Of a stretch of 47,240 nt of DNA, positions 9,901 through 16,774 are shown one piece after another. Each line of letters starts with the position of its first letter. The first letter of the stretch is position 1. Where the stretch lies: assembly GCA_020352215.1 (NCBI GenBank), contig CP070675.1, forward strand, positions 2,240,803 through 2,288,042. Direction: 5' to 3'. This DNA comes from Phycisphaerales bacterium (GTDB taxonomy: Bacteria > Planctomycetota > Phycisphaerae > Sedimentisphaerales > Anaerobacaceae). A program made the position numbers and the translations under genes. Below the pieces are notes generated by a model. It searched no databases. It saw only the letters and a program-made list of their open reading frames with translations, and had not been told where the DNA came from.

Positions 9901-10624
9901 CGCTGCCTACTGGGACGGCCAATATCGGACGAATTGGGCCAGTGAGGAAGATTCCATAGCCGTGCGAGACCATCTCGCTCTCAATGGGTACACGGTTGTC
10001 AACGCAAACGAGCTCAAGACGTGGATGGATGCTCGCATCGCGGATGGAAGGTCGAGCGTGGTGGTGTTCTGCCGGGACAACGCGCCGGACACCGTTGTAG
10101 AATTGGTCGATGCTACTTGCACGCTCAGAAGGTATCTCGATGCAGGCGGCAAGATTGTCTTCTACGCGGATATTCCTTTTTGGGACATTGGCCACGCGGA
10201 TGGTACTTGGGATAACCCGCAGACTGCCGGCGCGAGCGAGATACTGGGGTTCGATAATACCGTCGTGCTCTGGGACAGCAACGCGCAAGTAAGTCTGACT
10301 GCTGCTGGAATCAGCTGGGGGCTGACCCAAACATGGGGCTCGGTCAGGCCGATTTCGCCCAACGATGTTACTGTTCTTGCCACAGATGCCGCGGGAAATG
10401 CTGCGGCGTGGGTGAGACACTATCTGCCGGGCGACGACTACCGCGGATTTGTGCGCCTGTACGACCGAACAGGTGCAGAGCTTCCCCCGGTCGAGGACAT
10501 TCTACGTGCGGCAGAATACCCGGTTCCTGTGTCTGATCTGAATGGGGACGCCGCGGTTGACTTCCTGGACGTTGCGATCTTGGGTGATGCGTGGCTCGAT
10601 GAGCTGTCATGGCCGGCGCCGTAG
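6968..10624 (+). CDS. Giant modular secreted protein 2: two ThuA/GATase-like domains, FN3-like, LamG, split dockerin-like
   Basis: A 1218-aa exported protein with a signal peptide (1-20). An alpha/beta domain (about 21-243) resembles ThuA or glutamine-amidotransferase-like folds. Two FN3-like modules (249-432) follow, then a LamG/concanavalin-like domain (about 438-635, WWKLDEGAG to DDVRIYSKALT), a third FN3-like module (637-738) and the shared CBM-like domain (740-932). The first dockerin-like half is at about 950-973. It is separated from the second half (DLNGDAAVDFLDVAILGDAW, 1190-1209) by a roughly 215-aa insert that looks like a second copy of the N-terminal alpha/beta domain (LDAGGKIVFYADIPFWDIG). 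The C-terminus is DELSWPAP. The ATG follows GAAGGAGGA. Its substrate and any enzymatic activity are unknown. Confidence 0.85.
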   Translation: MCKKLIYLTFLFAFCATAMGSDIAISTQANWWSQAAADREMQEIADNVTARLVELFPANQHDALATWVENHTGNGVSDLLILCGQCPATIYEPGNAQADGSLAELFLDDGNTIINTGDWIFYVVNGAGTNGVSALPNIMDITSMDMWDDNTPVTVTAEGQLYTPSLTDFQTDRAIHIDLLEGAWEAELILAVASDGNRGDPIIVHNTDTDGRIGIFFQTASQDNDPRGEVMSEWINNWWLTNVADEPLIKARKPIPADGAEGVDTPLLQWTTHPWAISHMVYFGTDPDNLTFIGEQGWTVYWHVAGLEPATTYYWRIDEEEANGTIHTGDVWSFSSPPLTAYNPTPADGARYVLTDVELTWSKGMGAESHDVYFGTDETEVANGTGDTFKGNEAFASYTPTGLVRGTVYYWRIDENDATTTHPGEVWKFTTMPVFAVADPDLVCWWKLDEGAGTVVVDYSGYEHHGTLMGDPEWIVGYDGGALDLDGGGDYADFGSPQDLPSGTAARSMCGWAKTDTIAGGWRWIAAYGTEGTSLAMFIGLNGADLYGGGYGDDISQLGFWEVGVWHHICLTYDGSTARLYADGVQVASGAKTWDLPLNRVHIGRQVNNLAEFWNGIVDDVRIYSKALTQDEIKQAMRGDPLLAWDPSPADRSTPDIEGGETLTWKAGDFAVQHDVYLGTDRDAVMDADSSDTTGVYRGRQGSTTYIPGDVEKGGTYYWRVDERTSDTSVSPGRVWTFTVVDYLIVDDFEDYNDYSPDRIFQTWIDGWGYTEPPPGKTGNGTGSTVGYLAAPFAEQTTVHGGRQSMPFSYDNSGAGGKTRYSEAEREFLVAQDFTRRGVKALTLYVYGDPCNVPAPLYVGLQDSGGTRVDVPETNTVTLLTSSWQEVNFDLADFAPVSLTSIKKIYIGVGNRLSPIPGPTGDLFIDDIRLYEPRCVAAKLRPDTDIAAPYDCKVDNRDFATFAQQWLFETPLQDWEHRAAYWDGQYRTNWASEEDSIAVRDHLALNGYTVVNANELKTWMDARIADGRSSVVVFCRDNAPDTVVELVDATCTLRRYLDAGGKIVFYADIPFWDIGHADGTWDNPQTAGASEILGFDNTVVLWDSNAQVSLTAAGISWGLTQTWGSVRPISPNDVTVLATDAAGNAAAWVRHYLPGDDYRGFVRLYDRTGAELPPVEDILRAAEYPVPVSDLNGDAAVDFLDVAILGDAWLDELSWPAP

Positions 10625-10672
10625 CGCATTTGCAGCAAGGCTGAAAGATTAGCCGACGATTTTGTTTGACTT

Positions 10673-10703
10673 CGGGGCCTGTGCCGATTCGGCATGGGCC
10701 CCG
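10673..10703 (+). terminator. Intrinsic terminator-like hairpin
   Basis: A 13-bp stem CGGGGCCTGTGCC (10673-10685) pairs with 10691-10703 across a GATTC loop, with two G-U pairs. It lies 48 bp after the stop of the 1218-aa gene. The preceding bases GATTTTGTTT match those before the hairpin at 14908-14938. Confidence 0.6.
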
Positions 10704-10838
10704 GCTGCTTCTATGGCGCCGTTGGCAGTACCCACCTTGGGCGGGGTGGACTCTTCCTGATTCCACCGGTGCTTGAGGAGCCAGATTCTGTGGTCTTGCA
10801 CAACCACGCCGGCGCAGCGTGAACGCTGGAGATTTTCC

Positions 10839-10868
10839 TTGAATAGTGGCGGCCGGATATGGTATAAG
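10839..10868 (+). promoter_or_regulatory. Third sister promoter, in front of a dead gene start
   Basis: TTGAAT at 10839-10844 and TATAAG at 10863-10868, with an 18-bp spacer ending in ATGG. The arrangement matches the promoters at 3502 and 6727. It lies upstream of the decayed signal-peptide region at 11071 and could now drive the 1159-aa protein gene starting at 11381. Confidence 0.65.
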
Positions 10869-11078
10869 TGTAGTAGTTGAGATGTGCGTTCTTCATGTGC
10901 TGAAACGTCAGCGGTTTATAGTCTAAGGCACAAGGGAGGAGATGGCAAATAGACGCGAGCGCAAAGCTGCAACGCCAATCCCGTGTATGGCAGAAAACTC
11001 GGCGAAAACAGTGCGCCGCGGCGCAGAGTGATGGACAATTACTGTCCCTACTTTCTGAAGGAGGACTACTATACGTAA
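10869..11078 (+). promoter_or_regulatory. Leader with a chain of short ORFs
   Basis: uORF1 is 10882-10926 (14 codons), 13 nt after the -10 box. AAGGGAGGAG follows, with uORF2 at 10942-11031 (29 codons, begins MANRRERK). uORF3 (11031-11078, 15 codons) starts within the uORF2 stop (TGATG) and runs across the GAAGGAGGA site and the lost start codon of the pseudogene. Order and spacing resemble the leaders at 3532 and 6757, although base identity is lower. Confidence 0.4.
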
Positions 11079-11364
11079 GAAGTCTGTTTATTTAACCTTC
11101 TTTCTCGCATCTTGCACGATGGCCGCGGCTTCCGACATCGCGCTATAGGCCGGGAAGCGGAACACCGATGCCTGGTATGATGCTTCTCAGTTCCGAGAGA
11201 TTGACGCGACAATTGCCGGGACTGGACATGAGTTCAAGGATATCCAGCGGTTCGACGACGTTACCCTGGATTCGCGAGTCCCGTAGGTGTTCATACAAGT
11301 CGGCACCCTGCTCCGCGGAGTGCCTTCGCCCGAAGAAACAAGAAACGTGTATCTGAGAGTAACT
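11071..11364 (+). pseudogene. Decayed N-terminus of a fourth modular secreted protein
   Basis: After GAAGGAGGACTACT the frame begins with ATA instead of ATG and reads RKKSVYLTFFLASC..ASDIAL. This closely parallels CKKLIYLTFLFAFC..GSDIAI at the start of the 1218-aa protein. A TAG follows at 11146-11148. The same frame continues as DAWYDASQFREIDATIAG.., possibly matching the start of the ThuA-like domain, to a second TAG at 11284-11286. It then stays open until the next real gene. The start loss, two stops and missing body mark it as a truncated relic, probably left by a deletion that brought the 1159-aa gene under this promoter. Confidence 0.7.
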
Positions 11365-11380
11365 TATGGAGGTAACAAAG

Positions 11381-14300
11381 ATGAAACGCTTAAGTATGAT
11401 TTGCACGAGTTTTATGATCCTTGGTTTTATGTTTGCAGGGCAAAGCTACGCCGAAATTACTCCCGAGACTATTCTTGGGGTATGGCTCCTTGACGAGGGA
11501 ACAGGTGATATTGCCGGAGATGCCTCGGGGAAAGGCAACGATGGCACCCTCATAAACGCACCTGACTGGGTTGCCGGTCAATTCGGCAATGCCCTGGAGT
11601 TTACTGGGTCGAATCACGTTGATTGCGGTAATGATCCGGCACTGAATGTGAACGTTTTCTCCGTATCGTTCTGGTGCAATATCCCAAGCACTCAAGGCTG
11701 GAACCATATTATTTCGAGGGGCTCCCATGTAGCCTATGGCGATCCTGGCTCAGTTAACTGGGGCGTTATGATGTACGACGCCCAAGAGACAATCCTGTAT
11801 GAAACATTCAACGACGTTAGCTGGGTTGGTGTCACGGCCGGTACCAATACCGGTGAATGGCATCACGTCGTTGCCACCCTTGACGGAGCTGGGGCGATGC
11901 AACTCTATCACGACGGCTCGTTGGCGGGAACCGGGGCGGGAGGAGTCTTCCTTGACGAGAGCAGGCCGTTCTTGATCGGCGCCAGATCCGACGATGGCTC
12001 TGCCGGCGGCTTCTTTACGGGAAGTGTTGACGACGTGGGCTACTTCAATACCGTTCTTACGCCTGAAGATATTGAAATCATAATGGACGAAGGTCTTGCG
12101 GCAGTCGCCAGCGGCGAAGCGCTCGCCAAGGCTCGCAGGCCTGATCCTGCCGACGGCGCCGTAGGCGTGGAGACGCCGCTGCTTCAGTGGCGGGCGGGCG
12201 TCAAAGCGGTATTACATCTGGTCTACTTGGGTACCGATCCTGACAACCTGACGTTCATAGGTGAACAGGGATGGACTGTGTACTGGCACGCTGCCGGCCT
12301 AATCCCGGGGGCCAAGTACTACTGGCGGGTCGATGAGAAGGAGGCCGACGGCACGATACGCACGGGCGACCTCTGGAGCTTTACGGCTGCGCCTGAGACT
12401 GCCTACAATCCTACCCCGTGTGACGGCATGAAATGGGTCGACACAGATACAGAAATAGCCTGGAGTGCCGGTCTCGGTGCTGACTCACACGATGTGTATT
12501 TCGGGACCGATGAGACTGCGGTCGCGAATGCCGACCCGAGCGTCTCCTTAGGCAATCAAGTGCCCACGAGCTATCGTCCGGGGCCCCTTGCGCAGAACAC
12601 GAGCTACTACTGGCGTATCGACGAGCAGAGCCCCACCGGCACGCACGAGGGCGCGGTCTGGAGCTTCACAACCACAGGGCCGGTGCCCGCAAATGCCGGC
12701 TTGAAAGCATTTTATTTCGACAATAGGGACTTGAGCGGCAGCCCGTCTCTGGTCCGGACAGATCCCGAAGTCAACTTTAACTGGGGCGATCCTGGCGGGC
12801 CGGGTGCGCCGATCGGCGATGACGAGTTCTCTGCCAGGTGGCTTGGCGAAATAGACATACCGTCCACCGCGGCCTGGATCTTTAGCACCAATACCGACGA
12901 TGGCATACGCGTGTGGGTAGATGAGCAGTTGGTGATTAGTAACTGGACCGACCATGCGCCGGTCGTGAATACCAGCAAACCGATCGAGCTTACCGCAGGG
13001 CGCTACTCCATTCAGGTGGAGTATTATGAAAATGCCGGAGGTGCGGTCTGTCAGCTATACTGGGAGAGCCCGTGCGTGGATAGGCAGATTATTCCCCAAG
13101 CTGCACTGTCGCCGCCGTTGCGGGCCGGTGGTCCGAGCCCCAGCAACGGCGCTACCGGCGTGAGCGATACGCCCACGCTCAAATGGAGCTCCGGCGAAAA
13201 AGCTCTCCAGCACGATGTATACTTCGGCACTGACCAAGATGCGGTAGCCGAGGCCGATACCACAACTGCCGGTGTATATCGCGGCAGACAGGGACTTGCT
13301 CTTACAAGCTACACTCCGACGGAAAACCCTCTCGAGTGGGACGCAACCTACTATTGGCGGATCGACGAGGTCAGCGGTGTCGACGTGTGGAAGGGCAGCG
13401 TCTGGAACTTTACGACGGCCGACTACATCATCGTGGATGATTTTGAGGACTATAACGACTACTCACCGCACCGCATATTCCAGACGTGGTTGGACGGCTG
13501 GGGCTATACCGACCCGCCGCCCGGCAAAACAGGTAACGGGACCGGCTCGACCGTGGGTTACCTCTCAGCTCCATTTGCCGAGCAGACTACCATCCATGGC
13601 GGCAGACAGTCCATGCCGTTCGGCTTTGACAACACCGGCGCCGGCGGCAAGGCCCGCTATTCGGAGGCCGAGCGCGAATTCCTCGTTGCACGGAACTTCA
13701 CGAGAAAGGGTGTCAAGTCTATGTCAGTGTGGGTCTACGGTGATCCGAATAGTACACCTGCGCAGTTGTACGTAGGTCTGCAGGACAGTGCCGGTACCCG
13801 CGTAGACGTTCCCGATACCAGTGACAGCCGGGTTCAGACAACCAGTTGGCAGGAGGTCTATTTTGAGCTCAGCAAGTTCTCGCCTGTGAATCTTGCGTCT
13901 GTTAAGAAGATTTACATTGGCGTCGGCAACAGGCTCAGTCCCTCTGTTGGCGGTACTGGTAACATGTTCGTTGACGACATCAGGCTGTATGGGCCGCGAT
14001 GTGTTGCCTCACTCGGCAAGCCCGCCAACGATCTGAACGACGACTGCATAGTCGACTATCTCGACCTTGAGATCGTGGTGAACCAGTGGCTCACGACTGG
14101 TCATTTGGTTACACCGACTGATCCCGGCACATTGGGCCTGGTGGCATACTATCCCCTCGATGGCGACACCCAGGATGCCTCCGGCAATGGCCATCACGGC
14201 ACGGCGGTGGGCGGTCCGACCTTTGTGAACGGACCAGCCGGCCTCGGCACGGGCATGACGTTCACTCCTGCCGCTGGCGACGACTGGGTTGAGTGTGGAA

Positions 14301-14860
14301 CCTGGGATCCATCCGAGGGTACAGGTCAGCTTTCAGTCTCTATATGGATGAACTGGAGCGGCGTCAGTGGTGAGTACATGGGCCTTATTGGCAAGCGAGA
14401 CGGCTGGGCTGCCGACGACATGATGTGGCATATTGAAGCAACTCAGGCCGATGGGGCCGTTAATGTCGCCCGTGAACCTGGCCCGTTTATATACGGCTAT
14501 GGCATTCCCGAGATAGGCGTGTGGGAGCATGTAGCTTTCACCTTCGACGGCAGTGACGTCAGGGTGTATCGCGATGGCACGCAAGTTGGCTCAGGGGCCT
14601 TCAGCTTCGGTACGGACCCTGACGCTTTGATTGTGTTTGGGTGCTGCCAGGCAGGAGGTGGTAACCCCTTCAACGGCGCGCTTGACGAGATACGCCTGTA
14701 CAATCGGCCGCTGTCACAGGCAGAGATCGCATGGCTCGCCGGCAAGACGGCACCATTCAGCGCACCATTTGACTTGAACGTTGATGATGCGGTAGATTTC
14801 CTGGATGTTGGGGTCTTGGGCGACGCTTGGCTCAATGAGTTGCTATGGCCCGCGCCGTAG
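11381..14860 (+). CDS. Giant modular secreted protein 3: LamG, FN3-like, PA14, CBM-like, split dockerin-like with second LamG
   Basis: A 1159-aa exported protein. I chose the ATG at 11381 because GGAGGT lies 8 bp upstream and a typical signal peptide follows (MKRLSMICTSFMILGFMFAG); an in-frame ATG at 11366 overlaps that ribosome-binding site. Order: LamG (about 26-245), two FN3-like modules (249-430), PA14-like domain (437-578, FSTNTDDGIRVWVDEQLV), a third FN3-like module (583-680) and the CBM-like domain (680-872). The first dockerin-like half (880-907) is separated from the second half (DLNVDDAVDFLDVGVLGDAW) by a second LamG domain (912-1126). The C-terminus is NELLWPAP. The scaffold is the same as in the 951- and 1218-aa proteins, with different domains in the variable positions. 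It probably functions in surface binding. Confidence 0.85.
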   Translation: MKRLSMICTSFMILGFMFAGQSYAEITPETILGVWLLDEGTGDIAGDASGKGNDGTLINAPDWVAGQFGNALEFTGSNHVDCGNDPALNVNVFSVSFWCNIPSTQGWNHIISRGSHVAYGDPGSVNWGVMMYDAQETILYETFNDVSWVGVTAGTNTGEWHHVVATLDGAGAMQLYHDGSLAGTGAGGVFLDESRPFLIGARSDDGSAGGFFTGSVDDVGYFNTVLTPEDIEIIMDEGLAAVASGEALAKARRPDPADGAVGVETPLLQWRAGVKAVLHLVYLGTDPDNLTFIGEQGWTVYWHAAGLIPGAKYYWRVDEKEADGTIRTGDLWSFTAAPETAYNPTPCDGMKWVDTDTEIAWSAGLGADSHDVYFGTDETAVANADPSVSLGNQVPTSYRPGPLAQNTSYYWRIDEQSPTGTHEGAVWSFTTTGPVPANAGLKAFYFDNRDLSGSPSLVRTDPEVNFNWGDPGGPGAPIGDDEFSARWLGEIDIPSTAAWIFSTNTDDGIRVWVDEQLVISNWTDHAPVVNTSKPIELTAGRYSIQVEYYENAGGAVCQLYWESPCVDRQIIPQAALSPPLRAGGPSPSNGATGVSDTPTLKWSSGEKALQHDVYFGTDQDAVAEADTTTAGVYRGRQGLALTSYTPTENPLEWDATYYWRIDEVSGVDVWKGSVWNFTTADYIIVDDFEDYNDYSPHRIFQTWLDGWGYTDPPPGKTGNGTGSTVGYLSAPFAEQTTIHGGRQSMPFGFDNTGAGGKARYSEAEREFLVARNFTRKGVKSMSVWVYGDPNSTPAQLYVGLQDSAGTRVDVPDTSDSRVQTTSWQEVYFELSKFSPVNLASVKKIYIGVGNRLSPSVGGTGNMFVDDIRLYGPRCVASLGKPANDLNDDCIVDYLDLEIVVNQWLTTGHLVTPTDPGTLGLVAYYPLDGDTQDASGNGHHGTAVGGPTFVNGPAGLGTGMTFTPAAGDDWVECGTWDPSEGTGQLSVSIWMNWSGVSGEYMGLIGKRDGWAADDMMWHIEATQADGAVNVAREPGPFIYGYGIPEIGVWEHVAFTFDGSDVRVYRDGTQVGSGAFSFGTDPDALIVFGCCQAGGGNPFNGALDEIRLYNRPLSQAEIAWLAGKTAPFSAPFDLNVDDAVDFLDVGVLGDAWLNELLWPAP

Positions 14861-14907
14861 AGTCTTGCAGTGAGGCTAACTTGTTGGCCGATGATTTTGT
14901 TTAACTT

Positions 14908-14938
14908 CGGGGCCCGTACCAATTCGGTGCGGGCCCCG
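14908..14938 (+). terminator. Intrinsic terminator-like hairpin
   Basis: The stem CGGGGCCCGTACC (14908-14920) pairs with 14926-14938 across an AATTC loop, 13 bp with one G-U pair. It lies 47 bp after the stop of the 1159-aa gene and is homologous to the hairpins at 6578 and 10673. No long T-run follows. Confidence 0.6.
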
Positions 14939-15197
14939 GTTGTCTGGAAACCATACGAGGGCAGGCCATCCTCTTGTGGCTGACCACGGCCGGACCTGCG
15001 GATGCCCCTGCTTGAGGAACTGTCACACAGTCGGCACGGCGCGCCCGAATGAAGGCGTCGCCGGAATTGTTGAAATCTGTCCAACATTCTGCTACTGTGG
15101 CACACGACATAAGCAGGAGCGTTCCAGAGCAGTGCAAATGCGAAGTGTCAGCCGGCATATTTTTTTGCCGAACAACATTCTCCTGGAACACGCAGTC

Positions 15198-16646
15198 GTG
15201 GCAAAGCATAAGAAGACTCGTCGACGGAACATGAGGGGGTCGGGACATTCACGGCCGTCTCCCTCGTCGCCTCGCAGAAGGACCCGGTTGGCGTTGGTAG
15301 TCGCAGTGATCGTATGTGTGGCCACGGCCGGTCTTTTCACCCTCAGATTCGTGCTGCGTACGGACCGGGGGCTACAAAAACCAAAGACCACAAATCAGGC
15401 AGAGGGCCAGGTGCAGCTACTCTTTCATAAGCCCCCTCGCACCGAGCAAGAGGTTGCTGCGTTGAAAAAGGCAGAGTTAGGGCTTGCTGAACAGCTTATG
15501 AGAGACTTTCAAGGCAACGAGAATTCGCTCATGATAATGAGCAACGTATTGCATCGGCGAGGCAACGCAATTGAGGCCGTGAAATTCATGAACGAAGCCC
15601 TGAAGATAAATCCGAACCGCGCCGATGCATACGCAACGATGGGCTCTTTGTCTTTCGATGAGGGCAAGTTTGAGCAAGCGATCACGCAGTACCGGAAAGC
15701 CCTGGATATTCAACCGCAGCTTCCCGGCGCGCACAGCAAAATTGGCCACGCACTTATGATGCTGGGCAGGCAAGATGAAGCGATCAAGGCATTGCAGGAG
15801 GAAACTCAGATTTCGCCAAGCTCCGGTCTTGCCTATTTCCTGCTCGGCCAGGCATATCTGCAGCAGAGACAATACCAAAAGGCAAAGGAAAATTACGAGG
15901 TGGCCATCAAGATCGATCCGGAACATGTGAATGCCTACTATGGCCTTGCCACTGTCTGCGCCAAAGTCGGCGATCGCGATGAGGCGGAAATATACTCGCA
16001 AAGGTTCAAAGAGCTAAAGGCCGAGGCGCGCAAAGCTGTAAAGGGTCGCAAGGTCGAGTATGACGACTTCGCCGTGACACAAAAAAGTGCGGCCGTAACG
16101 TATATCAAGGCAGGGCAGCTGTACCAGGACGCCGGTGAGTTGCACGAAGCTGAAGAACTGCTGAAACGAGCCGCCGGGCTTGATCCGGAAAACGTTGTAT
16201 GCTTTCTGGGATTGGCATCTCTATATCAGAAGAGCGGTCAGCCGTCGAAAGCCCTTCAGATGTATAAGAAGATCCGTGAAATTCAGCCGGAATCTCCCAT
16301 TTCTTACCTTATGATTGGGATCTTGTCGGCCCATCTGAAGCAGTTGGACGAGGCGGAAGAAGCCTTCGGCAAAATGATTACACTGGCGCCAAAGAAGTCC
16401 GATGGGTATCGCGAGCTTGCCCGGCTATATTTGAAAACAGGGAGAAATTTGCGGCAAGCCAGGCAGCTTGCGGCGAGAGCCGTAGCATTGGAGGCGAGTG
16501 CGGCCAACTACTTTGTATTAGCCTGGGCATGTGACCTAAATGGAGATACTGCCGGCGCGCTTCCAGCCATTGAGCGGGCCCTTGAGCTGGAGCCGGACAA
16601 TGCAAACTATCTGCGCCTCTACAAAGTAATTCAACAAAGAAACTGA
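15198..16646 (+). CDS. Membrane-anchored TPR-repeat protein
   Basis: About 483 aa with a short basic N-terminus, one transmembrane helix (about residues 28-48) and then a region of eight or more tetratricopeptide repeats (for example YAxxGSLxFDEGKFEQAI and AYYGLATVCAKVGDRDEAE). TPR arrays scaffold protein-protein contacts; this one would sit in the periplasm. The start is uncertain. I prefer the GTG at 15198 because it gives the natural-looking MAKHKKTRRRN; ATGs at 15138 and 15231 are alternatives, and the frame is open from 14940. It lies 128 bp upstream of the sulfatase on the same strand. Planctomycete TPR proteins of this form often neighbour exported enzymes; its partner is unknown. Confidence 0.82.
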   Translation: MAKHKKTRRRNMRGSGHSRPSPSSPRRRTRLALVVAVIVCVATAGLFTLRFVLRTDRGLQKPKTTNQAEGQVQLLFHKPPRTEQEVAALKKAELGLAEQLMRDFQGNENSLMIMSNVLHRRGNAIEAVKFMNEALKINPNRADAYATMGSLSFDEGKFEQAITQYRKALDIQPQLPGAHSKIGHALMMLGRQDEAIKALQEETQISPSSGLAYFLLGQAYLQQRQYQKAKENYEVAIKIDPEHVNAYYGLATVCAKVGDRDEAEIYSQRFKELKAEARKAVKGRKVEYDDFAVTQKSAAVTYIKAGQLYQDAGELHEAEELLKRAAGLDPENVVCFLGLASLYQKSGQPSKALQMYKKIREIQPESPISYLMIGILSAHLKQLDEAEEAFGKMITLAPKKSDGYRELARLYLKTGRNLRQARQLAARAVALEASAANYFVLAWACDLNGDTAGALPAIERALELEPDNANYLRLYKVIQQRN

Positions 16647-16774
16647 TGCAACGATCCTGATTAGTCATCGAGTCTCCGGATTGAGCATCGGATAGCTCAT
16701 TGTCGTGACGCTGTTGCCTATCTGTGGCCGGGCACGGCTCGGCGAGCCGATAGGTTAGGAAGAAGGAATTAGTC

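Noticed and set aside
9233..10420. 395-codon minus-strand ORF opposite the 1218-aa gene
   Set aside because: It is the antisense shadow of a GC-rich coding region with clear domains on the plus strand; it has no ribosome-binding site, signal or motif.
14940..15197. N-terminal extension of the TPR protein from the ATG at 14940
   Set aside because: That start overlaps the end of the preceding terminator, and the added residues are Cys/His-rich with no ribosome-binding site; a later start before the membrane helix is more natural.
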